Source: Bacillota bacterium
Lineage (GTDB): Bacteria > Bacillota > Limnochordia > DTU087
NCBI GenBank assembly: GCA_012518905.1
Contig: JAAYRF010000139.1
Span: 1-32,017, forward strand
Direction of reading: 5' to 3'
DNA: 32,017 nucleotides
Shown: positions 17,125 to 25,695 of the stretch, in pieces
How positions within the stretch are numbered: the first letter of the stretch is position 1
Layout: every line of letters starts with the position of its first letter
Made by a program: the position numbers and the translations under genes
Notes under the pieces: model-generated
The model's database searches: none
Told to the model about the DNA's origin: nothing
Seen by the model: the letters and a program-made list of their open reading frames with translations, nothing else

Positions 17125-18110
17125 TGAAAGAGTTTGCTTTAGGAGTGGATGGTGGGGGTACCAATACTCAATGTGCACTTTTTGACCTAGAGGGAAATCT
17201 GATTGACGTATTGGATTGGGGTCCCACTAACCATGAGGTGTTGGCAGGGGGATTTGAAGAACTAGAGGAGTCCCTTAAGGCGATGTTGGGTATTTTCTAC
17301 GCCAAACATAGCATTGATGCTAAGAACCTCGTATCCTGTGCCTTTGGTATGGCCGGGGTAGATACCAAGAAGCAGGCGAAGATAATCGGAGACATGATCA
17401 AGAGGCTGGGCATTAACAGGTTCATCCTCTCCAATGATGCCTATCTAGGTGTAAAGGCTGGGTGTCCTTCAGGAGTTGGTATCTGTGTCATCAATGGGAC
17501 TGGGGCTACAATAGCTGGTATCGACGTCGATGGCAGCATGATACAGATCGGAGGGCAGGGGGGGTTCACCGGCGATGTAGGAGGTGGAGGGGCTCTGGCG
17601 GTGGCAGCCATAAGCAAGGTTTATGACCATCTCTTTAGAGATGGGCGGCATACCATACTAAAGGATATGCTTTTTCACCGCTTGAAGATTTCTTCCAGAC
17701 ATGATTTCATGGATGCAGTCACCGGCGGTCTCCAGGACGGAAGCCTGGAGCGGGTCGATGTAACTAAGATGCTTTTTGAGGCAGCTAGCCAAAAAGATGA
17801 GGTGGCCTTGGAAATACTGCGGTACGTCGGTACAGAGCTGGGGAGATCAGTTAATGGGGCCATCAATGAACTGGGATTCGCTGATATAGAGGTTATCGAT
17901 GTGGTGTTAGCCGGTTCAGTCAATGTCAAAGGCAGCGATCCGGCACTGGTAGATGCCATTAAGGCGGAGGTCTTGAGCAAAAACCCGGACCGTCGGATTG
18001 AGTTCATCATCCTAGAGCACCCCCCGGTAGCCGGTGCCGTCATATGGGCACTGGAGGGGGTATACAAAGGGAAGGGTCTATTTGACAAAGTCGTCGGGCA
18101 GTTTTCTTAG
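17124..18110 (+). CDS. BadF/BadG-type ATPase, N-acetylglucosamine kinase-like sugar kinase
   Basis: 328 residues in the acetate/sugar kinase/Hsp70 fold. The phosphate-1 loop is [16 protein letters not shown] at the N terminus, the second ATP-site motif is [13 protein letters not shown], and [18 protein letters not shown] resembles the conserved region of NagK-type kinases. Its ATG overlaps the GH4 stop by one base, implying coupled translation. The likely role is ATP-dependent phosphorylation of the sugar or disaccharide used by GH4 (inferred); GlcNAc, glucosamine or a beta-glycoside are all possible. Its stop codon overlaps that of the permease on the other strand. Confidence 0.85.
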   Translation: MKEFALGVDGGGTNTQCALFDLEGNLIDVLDWGPTNHEVLAGGFEELEESLKAMLGIFYAKHSIDAKNLVSCAFGMAGVDTKKQAKIIGDMIKRLGINRFILSNDAYLGVKAGCPSGVGICVINGTGATIAGIDVDGSMIQIGGQGGFTGDVGGGGALAVAAISKVYDHLFRDGRHTILKDMLFHRLKISSRHDFMDAVTGGLQDGSLERVDVTKMLFEAASQKDEVALEILRYVGTELGRSVNGAINELGFADIEVIDVVLAGSVNVKGSDPALVDAIKAEVLSKNPDRRIEFIILEHPPVAGAVIWALEGVYKGKGLFDKVVGQFS

Positions 18111-18928
18111 CCTTTCAAAGAACCGGCGAGAAGACCTTGAACGAAGTAATTTCCAAGCAGGATGTATACCAAAAGGGTGGGCAGAGCCGTAAGTAATGCT
18201 CCTGCCATCTGCACATGCCACTGGGCCACCAAACCGCCTGCTAGGCCCTGCAAGGATACGGTGGCCGGTTGGCTGGCAGGATTATTGGTGACTGTGACGG
18301 CAAACAAGAATTCATTCCAGATACTGGTAAACTGCCAGATCATAACGACGACGAAGCCGGGGGCGGAGATGGGCAGCATGATGTGGCGATATATCCCTAA
18401 CAAAGAGCAACCATCAATCTTGCCTGCCTCCACTAGTTCCGTAGGGATGCTGGTATAGTAATTGCGAAACAGCAAGGTAGTCATTGGGATACCGTAAACC
18501 ACGTGGACCACTACCAATCCTCCGATGGAGCCGTATAGATGAATGCTCTGCAAGAACCGAACCATGGGAATGAGTATGCTCTGATAAGGAATAAACATGC
18601 CGAATAGCAGCAAGGCGAAGAGAGTGTCTGCTCCCCTAAACTTCCACTTGGATAGGACGTAGCCGTTCATAGAACCTAAAAATGCCGATAGTATCGTGGC
18701 TGGCACGGCTAACCGTGTACTGTTTATGAGGCCCTGTCCTAGTTTGGCCAGGGCTTCTTTATATGAGGCCCAATTGAGGGTAGCGGGTAGTTGCCAAACA
18801 GAAGTCTGGGAGACCTCCTGCATGGTTTTGAAAGAAGTCGAAAAAACCACGTAGACTGGCATCAAGTAAAACAGAGCCAAGCCACATAGGCAGATATAGA
18901 GTAGCACACGCCAGGGGCGGACTCTCAT
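18107..18928 (-). CDS. Sugar ABC transporter permease, MalG/UgpE type
   Basis: 273 residues with about six membrane helices, the first near residues 7-28. The EAA loop that docks the ATPase is visible ([20 protein letters not shown]). [13 protein letters not shown] and the C-terminal ending are typical of MalG-like CUT1 permeases. Its ATG overlaps the stop of the upstream permease (ATGA), so the two are translated together. The 3' end overlaps the stop codon of the sugar kinase gene on the plus strand. No ATP-binding subunit is in the cluster; a shared MsmX-type ATPase encoded elsewhere is likely. Confidence 0.94.
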   Translation of the reverse strand: MRVRPWRVLLYICLCGLALFYLMPVYVVFSTSFKTMQEVSQTSVWQLPATLNWASYKEALAKLGQGLINSTRLAVPATILSAFLGSMNGYVLSKWKFRGADTLFALLLFGMFIPYQSILIPMVRFLQSIHLYGSIGGLVVVHVVYGIPMTTLLFRNYYTSIPTELVEAGKIDGCSLLGIYRHIMLPISAPGFVVVMIWQFTSIWNEFLFAVTVTNNPASQPATVSLQGLAGGLVAQWHVQMAGALLTALPTLLVYILLGNYFVQGLLAGSLKG

Positions 18929-19806
18929 CGTTCTACCTCCGTTCGCATAGAGTAGATGAGATAGGGCACAATCACTACTGCCACCATGAGTAGCATGATG
19001 GTGCCAATGGCAGCACCTCGGTTAAATAAGTCCTGTCGGAATGTGGCCATGAACATATAGACACCGGGCACATCAGTGGCCATGGCCGGCCCACCACCGG
19101 TCATCACGAATATAAGATCAAAGATCTTAAGGGATATGTGACCTAGCACCACAACTGCACTGACGGTGATGGGGTGCAGTAATGGGATAATAACCTTTTG
19201 GTACAACTGCCATTCAGTAGCTCCGTCGACCCGGGCAGCTTCCCTGAGCTCCAGCGGGATCCCTCGTATACCGGCCAAGTACATGGCCATGGTAAATCCA
19301 GACATTTGCCAGGTAGCGGCGATAACTACAGAATACAAAGCTACTCTTGGGTCGGTGATCCAACCGGACTGCAAGAATTCCAGCCCCATCTTTTTAAGAA
19401 GCACATTGAGTCCCGCCTGGGGGTTAAAGATCCAAGCCCAGATAGTCCCCGTGATCACGAAAGAAAGTGCCATGGGAAAGAGGAAAACATTCCGAAAGAA
19501 GCCCTCGAATTTTACCTTTTGGTCAAGCAAAAAGGCCAAGAAGAAACCTAACAGGATAGATGAGGGTATGAAAAGAGCGGTGAAGATGATGTTGTTCTTC
19601 ACTCCCACTCGGAAGCGGTGTAAAGAAAAGAGCGTTGCGTAATTCCTTAGCCCAACGAAGGTGTAATCGGGTACCATTCCTCGCCATTTGCTCATCGAGA
19701 CATAAACTGTCCATCCAATGAATCCGTAGACAAATACGCCAATTAGAATGATTGAGGGTAGTAGCAGCAGAAACGATGTCAATCTCTCTTTTTGGCGACT
19801 GGTCAT
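18925..19806 (-). CDS. Sugar ABC transporter permease, MalF/UgpA type
   Basis: 293 residues with six predicted helices. The opening helix ([20 protein letters not shown]) and [14 protein letters not shown] are typical of UgpA/LacF-like CUT1 permeases. The EAA motif is [20 protein letters not shown]. It pairs with the MalG-type permease in the inner membrane. The gene follows the binding-protein gene after about 74 bases that hold a strong hairpin (19826-19850), probably adjusting expression relative to the binding protein. Confidence 0.94.
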   Translation of the reverse strand: MTSRQKERLTSFLLLLPSIILIGVFVYGFIGWTVYVSMSKWRGMVPDYTFVGLRNYATLFSLHRFRVGVKNNIIFTALFIPSSILLGFFLAFLLDQKVKFEGFFRNVFLFPMALSFVITGTIWAWIFNPQAGLNVLLKKMGLEFLQSGWITDPRVALYSVVIAATWQMSGFTMAMYLAGIRGIPLELREAARVDGATEWQLYQKVIIPLLHPITVSAVVVLGHISLKIFDLIFVMTGGGPAMATDVPGVYMFMATFRQDLFNRGAAIGTIMLLMVAVVIVPYLIYSMRTEVER

Positions 19807-19825
19807 TGCTTGGCCTCCCCCGACA

Positions 19826-19850
19826 GGGGAAGCAGGATAACTGCTTCCCC
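19826..19850 (-). other. Strong intercistronic hairpin between binding-protein and permease genes
   Basis: GGGGAAGCAG (19826-19835) pairs perfectly with CTGCTTCCCC (19841-19850) around GATAA. No T-run follows on the minus strand. Such structures commonly protect the upstream binding-protein message and reduce the permease message; that role is inferred here. Confidence 0.65.
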
Positions 19851-19880
19851 TACCATTTCCGTGGCTTACGTTGGCATTGT

Positions 19881-21125
19881 TTAGCGTAAGCCGAGGTCTT
19901 GAGCTTGCATCTCTAGGCGCTCGGCAGATTTTTCTGCATCTCGCTCCACGATATAGAGGCCCATTTCATCGTTTAATGCGCTGGCGAAGGCGTCAATCAC
20001 CGCGGAGCCGTGGGCGACACTGGGAATGAGAACGTCTTTACCGAAATCCTCCATGGTACTGAGGGCAATGACATCATATGGATCTGTGGGCACGTCAATC
20101 CGAGCGGGAATGGAGCCCTTCTTGGGATTGAAGCCGTTTTGGCCTTCCACTGATCCTAGGGTTCTCAGCCAGTTGATGGCGTTATCCCGATTGGGTGCAC
20201 CCTTTGGCAAGCCGAAGGTATCGGTAACTACGATGAAGATGCCTTCGGTGCCAGGAGAAGGTACCGAACCGAAGTCCACATTGGGCTCGGCGTCATTGGC
20301 GGTGAAGTAGCCCTTAGCCCAGTCTCCCATAATAGTCATGGCTGCCTGGCCTTGTAGTACATAACCACACGCCTGATCCCAAGTGACAGTGGGATGGTCC
20401 GCATTGATATAATCGAACACGCGTCCCAAGATCTTTAGGCATTCTACAACCCGGGGCTCGGTCCAAGGATGCTTTCCTTGGAAGAGCTCATTGTAGAATT
20501 CGGGACCGGCCACTGCCGCGATGACTGACTCAAATAGGTGACTGACTTCCCAGAGGTTGCGGGAGCCTATGGCTAAGGCCGGGATCCCATTTTCCTTGAA
20601 GACCTCAGCGACTGCAAAGAATTCGTCTAGGTTAGTAGGCACCTCGATATCGTACTTTTCAAAGAGCTTTACGTTATAATAAAGAGCGTTGGAACGGTGT
20701 ATGTTGGCAGGCACTGCATAGACTTCCCCTTCATAGCTGATCATATCGATCAGATCTTGGGGGAATGCATCGAACCAACCTTCTTCTTTCCATAGGTCGG
20801 TGATGGGCTCCATGTAGCCAGTCTTGACCCACGTGTCAATTAATTCGGAGCCACCGTGCACTTGGAAGGAATCCGGCGGATCGTTGCCCAGCATTCTTGT
20901 CTTCAAGACTGCCTTGGCATTGGTACCGGCACCACCGGCTACTGTGGCATTTACTATCTCGACATCAGGGTGTTGGGCCTGATAAACATCATACAGGGCA
21001 AACAAACCATCTTCTTCGCCACCCGCGGTCCACCAACTGAAGATAATGAGCTGATTCTGAGCAAAACTCACCGTACTTGCTACCAAGATTAACATCAAGG
21101 CACACAGTAATACTCTTCTGCTCAC
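19881..21125 (-). CDS. Extracellular/periplasmic sugar-binding protein of an ABC importer
   Basis: 414 residues starting at GTG 21125, six bases after AGGAGGT (21138-21132); an in-frame TTG upstream overlaps that site. The N terminus is a signal peptide (VSRRVLLCALMLILVAS, then TVSFAQNQ) with an Ala-x-Ala-like signal peptidase I site at SFA|Q and no lipobox. The mature protein is a family 1 solute-binding protein (IIFSWWTAGGEEDGLFALY, YEGEVYAVPANIHRSNALYY, GQAAMTIMGDW), the type binding di- and oligosaccharides. The aromatic residues near the front (WW, Y) fit a sugar pocket. Absence of a lipid anchor fits a protein held in a periplasm by an outer membrane. It is the first gene of the importer operon. 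Confidence 0.93.
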   Translation of the reverse strand: MSRRVLLCALMLILVASTVSFAQNQLIIFSWWTAGGEEDGLFALYDVYQAQHPDVEIVNATVAGGAGTNAKAVLKTRMLGNDPPDSFQVHGGSELIDTWVKTGYMEPITDLWKEEGWFDAFPQDLIDMISYEGEVYAVPANIHRSNALYYNVKLFEKYDIEVPTNLDEFFAVAEVFKENGIPALAIGSRNLWEVSHLFESVIAAVAGPEFYNELFQGKHPWTEPRVVECLKILGRVFDYINADHPTVTWDQACGYVLQGQAAMTIMGDWAKGYFTANDAEPNVDFGSVPSPGTEGIFIVVTDTFGLPKGAPNRDNAINWLRTLGSVEGQNGFNPKKGSIPARIDVPTDPYDVIALSTMEDFGKDVLIPSVAHGSAVIDAFASALNDEMGLYIVERDAEKSAERLEMQAQDLGLR

Positions 21126-21345
21126 TTCACGACCTCCTGTCAATTTGATGATAGTAAATCAGCCTGCCATTCTAAATTCTCTGCAACCGGCGGAAATACC
21201 TGCCTTCCCAGAACATATTTGATAGATGTGGTTATTCCATGCTGTACAGGTGCAGCTGCATCGTCATCATCAACACCCGATCTGCTTGACTTCTTGGGAG
21301 TTTGTAGGAGATGATTATGAAAAGAATACACATAGGAGGACGGCC

Positions 21346-22188
21346 ATGAACGACACATTAAGATTGCTGCACGAAAGGGCTAGCTGCCGGGCTTTCGCAG
21401 ATCGTGATATCCCTCAAAACATATTGGAGTCTGTACTGGAAGCAGGAGTAAGGGCTCCTACCGGGGGCAATCTGCAGCCTTACTCTATTATCGTGGTGCG
21501 GGATCAGGCTGCCAAGGATAGGCTTACAGAATTATGCGGCAATCAAAGGTTCATTTCCCGCGCCCCCGTCAACTTGCTTTTTTGCATTGACTGGTACCGA
21601 TCCCGTCGATGGGCAGCCATGGAGGATGCGCCTTTTGCAGCGGATCATTCTTTTAGGCATTTTTGGATATCTTTTCAGGATACAATCATCTGTGCTCAGA
21701 ACATTTGCACCGCCGCCGATAGTGTCGGGTTAGGCTCAGTCTACGTAGGTACGGTTCTCGAATGTTTTTCGGAGCTTAGGTCTATGTTCGATTTACCTCT
21801 GGGCGTCTTTCCAGTCGTGTTGCTGTCTGTGGGTTACCCCCTAAGCAAGCCTAAACGCCGGGCGAAGTTTCCTCAAGATACGGTGGTGCACTATGAGTCA
21901 TATGATGACCCTGGTGATGACGAGCTTCGCAAGGCTCTTGAAGCAAAATACCAGGGCAAGACCTTCGAAGTTACTGAGGAGCGAGTACAGACTTTAAGAC
22001 GCGTTTGTCGGGCAATCGGCGGTGATGAGTTGGTGGGAGCTTGCATGGCTCGGATTGAGCGGGATGGTGCCGTTAACATGGCCCAGTATCGATTTGGGCT
22101 ACACTATGCCGCCGATAGAGTATGCAGAGGCAATCCTGAGTTTATCGCCAAGTTGCGGGAAGGTGGACTAGAGATAGTGGAGGATTGA
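21346..22188 (+). CDS. Nitroreductase family protein with C-terminal extension
   Basis: 280 residues from ATG 21346 with AGGAGGA five bases upstream. The FMN-binding nitroreductase features are present: ERASCRAFADRDIP, VLEAGVRAPTGGNLQPYSII, an AAD/GLGSVYVGT segment and the VVLLSVGYPLSKPKRR strand. The core ends near residue 190. A further 90 residues (about 190-280), rich in charged residues and with two Cys, follow and are not part of the usual fold. These enzymes reduce diverse substrates with NAD(P)H. The following dehydrogenase gene lies about 80 bases downstream on the same strand. The substrate is unknown. Confidence 0.85.
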   Translation: MNDTLRLLHERASCRAFADRDIPQNILESVLEAGVRAPTGGNLQPYSIIVVRDQAAKDRLTELCGNQRFISRAPVNLLFCIDWYRSRRWAAMEDAPFAADHSFRHFWISFQDTIICAQNICTAADSVGLGSVYVGTVLECFSELRSMFDLPLGVFPVVLLSVGYPLSKPKRRAKFPQDTVVHYESYDDPGDDELRKALEAKYQGKTFEVTEERVQTLRRVCRAIGGDELVGACMARIERDGAVNMAQYRFGLHYAADRVCRGNPEFIAKLREGGLEIVED

Positions 22189-22270
22189 TGGGAAGGGATC
22201 CCACAACCTGTATGGAAATCCTTGAATGTCAATCAGTATCCAGACAATTCAGGCAGAACGGAGTGATGAT

Positions 22271-23287
22271 ATGGGGAAGGCGATTAAGGTTGGTGTGATT
22301 GGGGCGGGGCGCATCGGGAAGATCCATATTGAAAATCTCTGCTATAGAGTACCTAATGTGCAAGTGGCTGCCATCGCTGATGTGGCGGTAGACGAAACCT
22401 GCAAATGGGCTAAGCAGTTCGGCATTGCTAACGTTGTGGCAGATCCCATGGCAGTTATTTCTGATAGGAGCATTGATGCTGTCTTGATCTGTTCGCCAAC
22501 TGATACCCATGCGGATCTCATAATAGCGGCGGCTAGGGCAGGGAAGGACATATTCTGCGAAAAGCCCATCGCTAATGACCTCGGGAAAACTACGGCAGCA
22601 TTGGCGGCGGTTAAGGAAACCGGTGTCAAGCTTCAGGTAGGCTTTAATCGGAGATTTGATCCGAACTTCAAGAGGATCAAAGAGCTGATTCAAGGGGGAG
22701 AGCTAGGTGATCTGCATATAGTCAAAATCACATCCAGAGATCCTGCTCCGCCTCCCATCGAATATGTGGAGGTAAGCGGCGGCATTTTTATGGATATGAC
22801 TATCCATGACTTCGATATGGCTCGGTACTTGACCGGTAGCGAAGTCACAGAAGTATATGCTTCCGGCTCAGTGCTTATTGACCCCGAAATAGGGAAAGCA
22901 GGGGACTGGGACTCAGCCGTTGTCGTACTAAAATTTGCCAACAAGGCCACCTGTGTCATCGATAATAGTCGCCAGGCAGCCTATGGCTATGACCAAAGGG
23001 TAGAGGCCTTTGGCTCTAGGGGCAGCGCAATCGCATATAATAATAAACCCACCAATGTTGAGGTCAGTACGGAAAAGGCTGTCTGCACCGACAAGCCCCT
23101 ATATTTTTTCTTAGAGCGGTACATGGACTCTTTTGCCCAGGAACTTAAGGATTTTGTTGAGGCCCTGGAATCTGGCTCACCCATGCCGGTAACAGGGGAA
23201 GACGGTCTTCAATCTTTGTATGTCGCTATTGCAGCAACGAAATCTGCTAAGGAAAACCGACCGGTTAAAATAACTGAGGTTATGTAG
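22271..23287 (+). CDS. Gfo/Idh/MocA oxidoreductase, inositol 2-dehydrogenase-like
   Basis: 338 residues from ATG 22271 with CGGAG eight bases upstream. The Rossmann motif is VGVIGAGRIGKIH. The catalytic Lys98 lies in CEKPI, and the D175-x3-H179 pair in MDMTIHDFDM corresponds to the catalytic Asp/His of IolG. GFNRRFDPNF is also typical of myo-inositol 2-dehydrogenases. NAD-dependent oxidation of inositol or a related cyclitol/sugar is expected. No other iol genes are present, so a different polyol or sugar substrate linked to the adjacent importer is as likely. Confidence 0.85.
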   Translation: MGKAIKVGVIGAGRIGKIHIENLCYRVPNVQVAAIADVAVDETCKWAKQFGIANVVADPMAVISDRSIDAVLICSPTDTHADLIIAAARAGKDIFCEKPIANDLGKTTAALAAVKETGVKLQVGFNRRFDPNFKRIKELIQGGELGDLHIVKITSRDPAPPPIEYVEVSGGIFMDMTIHDFDMARYLTGSEVTEVYASGSVLIDPEIGKAGDWDSAVVVLKFANKATCVIDNSRQAAYGYDQRVEAFGSRGSAIAYNNKPTNVEVSTEKAVCTDKPLYFFLERYMDSFAQELKDFVEALESGSPMPVTGEDGLQSLYVAIAATKSAKENRPVKITEVM

Positions 23288-23311
23288 TTTGCAGGCAATC
23301 TATGAACTAAA

Positions 23312-23342
23312 GGAGGCTACCGGATGTATGTGGATAGCCTCC
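23312..23342. terminator. Hairpin between convergent iolG-like and rRNA methyltransferase genes
   Basis: GGAGGCTA (23312-23319) pairs with TAGCCTCC (23335-23342), a perfect 8-bp stem. On the minus strand it is followed by TTTAGTT. It is plausible as a shared weak terminator; the 15-base loop is large. Confidence 0.5.
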
Positions 23343-23398
23343 GTGTCATTTGAGTCAGGGCTATGTTCATCGGCTGGCTTGGGGGTTTGCTCCAAAAC

Positions 23399-24535
23399 TC
23401 ATCTTCTTGGTGGCCTTGGGCCATAGAACTGGTAGTAGTCCACTTTGATATTTCCGTTGTACAGTTTGCGTTTCTTCGATGCTTTCCTGCCAAACAGCTC
23501 TTCAAATCTGGGGTGGGAAGTTAGAACATAGAAAGACCAAGTGTCTAGCTTGCTGAAGACTCGACCCATCTCTTGATAAAGCGCTTCTACTGCTTTTCTT
23601 TCACCCATCCTCTCCCCATAGGGTGGATTGCAGATGATTTTGCCGTACTTCTTGCTAGAGCTTAGGTTGGCTAAAGGACTTGCCTGGAAGTGAATCAGCT
23701 CACTGAGCCCAGCTGCTTCCACATTTTGCCGAGCCACCCTTAGCACTTTTGGGTCAATATCAGTGCCGATAATAAAAAGCTCCCGCTGGAAGTTGGCTTC
23801 CTCCCGGGCTGTTTGCCTTGTCTTTTGCCAAAGGGTTTGTGGGATATTAGGCCAGTCTTCACTGACGAAGGTGCGATTCAGTCCCGGTGCCAGATTAAGA
23901 CCCATGAGAGCTGCCTCAATGGGTATGGTACCGGATCCGCAGCAGGGATCAATGAGGGCAATATCGTGATGCCAACGGGCCAGCATGACCATGGCAGCAG
24001 CCAAGGTCTCTTTAAGCGGTGCGTCTCCGATTAAGGTGCGGTATCCTCTCTTATGTAGGCCTGGCCCGGTAGTATCGATGGTGAGCGTAGCGATGTCCTT
24101 TAAGATAGCCACTTCGATTTTGTACAGGGGGCCATCTTCGGAGAACCAATCCCTTCGATAACGCCCCTTAAGGCTCTCGACGATAGCTTTCTTGACTATG
24201 GCTTGACAATCGGGGACACTAAAAAGAGTAGACTTTACTGACTTACCTTCTACGGGGAATCTGGCATTTTCCGGAAGCCAATCAGACCAAGGCAGCACCT
24301 TTGTTTGCTCAAATAACTCATCAAAGGTGACCGCCGGGAATTCACCGATCTTTAACCGGACCCGATCAGCTGTCCTCAGCCAGAGATTAGTACGGCAGAT
24401 GGCCTCCAGATCGGCCCGGAAGGTAACTTTGCCATCCTCTACCGTCTGATCTGGATAACCTAATTCTTTTAACTCGTCGGCTGCTAGGGCTTCTAGGCCA
24501 AAGGTAGTTGCGGCAATAAGCTCAACGTTTTCCAT
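23399..24535 (-). CDS. THUMP-domain class I SAM-dependent RNA methyltransferase (RlmL/YpsC type)
   Basis: 378 residues, the length of Firmicutes YpsC-like enzymes. A ferredoxin-like/THUMP region covers about 1-160 (IAATTFGLEALAADELKELG at the front). The methyltransferase domain follows: SAM-binding DPCCGSGTIPIEAAL (196-210), GTDIDPKVLRVARQN, and the catalytic NPPYGER motif (303-309) used by N2-guanine methyltransferases. The likely target is a guanine in 23S rRNA (m2G). GGGAG lies five bases before the ATG. Housekeeping; no operon partner. Confidence 0.93.
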   Translation of the reverse strand: MENVELIAATTFGLEALAADELKELGYPDQTVEDGKVTFRADLEAICRTNLWLRTADRVRLKIGEFPAVTFDELFEQTKVLPWSDWLPENARFPVEGKSVKSTLFSVPDCQAIVKKAIVESLKGRYRRDWFSEDGPLYKIEVAILKDIATLTIDTTGPGLHKRGYRTLIGDAPLKETLAAAMVMLARWHHDIALIDPCCGSGTIPIEAALMGLNLAPGLNRTFVSEDWPNIPQTLWQKTRQTAREEANFQRELFIIGTDIDPKVLRVARQNVEAAGLSELIHFQASPLANLSSSKKYGKIICNPPYGERMGERKAVEALYQEMGRVFSKLDTWSFYVLTSHPRFEELFGRKASKKRKLYNGNIKVDYYQFYGPRPPRR

Positions 24536-24650
24536 GATATCTCCCTCACATCTCTAGATACACCAGCATGTCTGTTATCAGTTTACCACAGAGGGGCCCT
24601 TTTCCTGCGGGAAGGCGACGGAAAGACCCAGTAAGAGGTCAATCCCAGTA

Positions 24651-24679
24651 TTGACAGCGGAGCGTGAGGTTCATATACT
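24651..24679 (+). promoter_or_regulatory. Near-consensus sigma-A promoter of the ABC exporter
   Basis: TTGACA (24651-24656), exactly 17 bases, then TATACT (24674-24679): eleven of twelve consensus matches. The coding start at 24781 is about 100 bases downstream. It is the strongest promoter seen in the window. Confidence 0.85.
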
Positions 24680-24684
24680 AATGA

Positions 24685-24700
24685 TTAGATAGTTATCTAA
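24685..24700. promoter_or_regulatory. Palindromic operator at the start site of the ABC exporter
   Basis: TTAGATAGTTATCTAA has perfect 7-base arms around GT, five bases after the -10 box, so it covers the predicted start site. This position and symmetry fit repression by a dimeric MarR-, TetR- or GntR-like regulator. The regulator gene is not in the window. Confidence 0.65.
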
Positions 24701-24780
24701 ATATCGAGGGGAGATAAAACTGGCAAGTGGGCAACCATAGGTTGGCCTGGATAGCCTGTGTTTAGCTGGGAGGTAGAGGT

Positions 24781-25695
24781 TTGGAAGACAAAGTGGTAAT
24801 CAAACTCGATGGAGTGACCAAGGCGTTTGGCTCGATGACTGTCATCAAGGATTTGTCTTTTACCATTAGAGCAGGGGAGATAGTAGGCCTGCTTGGTCCA
24901 AACGGCTCAGGGAAGACTACTACGGTGCGGCTAATCAATGGAGTTATTGCTCCTAATACTGGGTCCATCGAAGTGTTTGGCCGAAGCTCTCTGGCAGAGT
25001 CAGACAGCATTCGGGCCCGAACTGGAGTGCTTACGGAGACCGCCGGTCTTTACGGTGAGATGACGGCAAGAGAGAACTTAGCTTTCTTCGCCAAGCTGTA
25101 CGGTCTAAGAGATCCTCAGCATAGAGTCGAAGAGTTGCTGGAAACCTTTGGCTTATGTGAACACAAATACCGCAAGGTGGGTGCCTTCAGCACCGGTATG
25201 AGGAAGAGATTAGGCATCGCTAAGGCCTTGGTCCACCGGCCTGACGTGCTCTTTCTAGATGAACCCACAACAGGTCTCGATCCTGAAGCTTCCAGGGACC
25301 TTTTGAGCTACATCGAGGACTTGAACAAAAACGAGGGAGTGACGATTCTTCTTGCCACGCATCTTCTCAAACAGGTGCAAGATCTTTGCCATAGATTCCT
25401 ATTTCTCCATGAAGGTCGGTTGATCGAGGCGGGGACCTTGCGGGAGCTGGAGGATAAGTATTTACGGAGTTTCCAGGTGAAGGTAGAGACGGATCTAGTG
25501 CCCAAAGGTTCTTCGTACCTTGGTTTTTCACTATATGATAAGATGCCAGGGTTTCTTATTTTCAATCTGCAAAGCAAGGAGCAGATTCCCATCTTATTAA
25601 GTAAGCTCTTACAAGCAGGTCCCGTTTATTCCGCTGAGATCCTGGGTCGGGATCTGGAGACACTCTATTTTAATATAAGGGGTGAGGTGCAGTGA
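24781..25695 (+). CDS. ABC transporter ATP-binding protein (NatA-like)
   Basis: 304 residues from TTG 24781, preceded by GGAGGTAGAGGT. The ATPase is complete: Walker A GPNGSGKTT (39-47), signature FSTGMRKRL (136-144, the STG variant of the usual SGG), Walker B VLFLDEPTTGLD (156-167) and H-loop His194. A C-terminal domain of about 85 residues follows, as in drug/sodium exporter ATPases. The GTG of the permease gene overlaps its stop, so they form one exporter. The strong promoter with its overlapping palindrome points to inducible efflux, for example of a drug or toxic ion. Confidence 0.93.
   Translation: MEDKVVIKLDGVTKAFGSMTVIKDLSFTIRAGEIVGLLGPNGSGKTTTVRLINGVIAPNTGSIEVFGRSSLAESDSIRARTGVLTETAGLYGEMTARENLAFFAKLYGLRDPQHRVEELLETFGLCEHKYRKVGAFSTGMRKRLGIAKALVHRPDVLFLDEPTTGLDPEASRDLLSYIEDLNKNEGVTILLATHLLKQVQDLCHRFLFLHEGRLIEAGTLRELEDKYLRSFQVKVETDLVPKGSSYLGFSLYDKMPGFLIFNLQSKEQIPILLSKLLQAGPVYSAEILGRDLETLYFNIRGEVQ

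Noticed and set aside
19166-19642. 158-codon plus-strand open frame within the permease gene
   Set aside because: Shadow of the UgpA-type permease; composition is Lys/Ser/Pro-rich without a domain.
22226-22270. Upstream ATG start for the inositol-dehydrogenase-like gene
   Set aside because: No ribosome binding site there; the ATG at 22271 directly precedes the Rossmann strand and has CGGAG at good distance.
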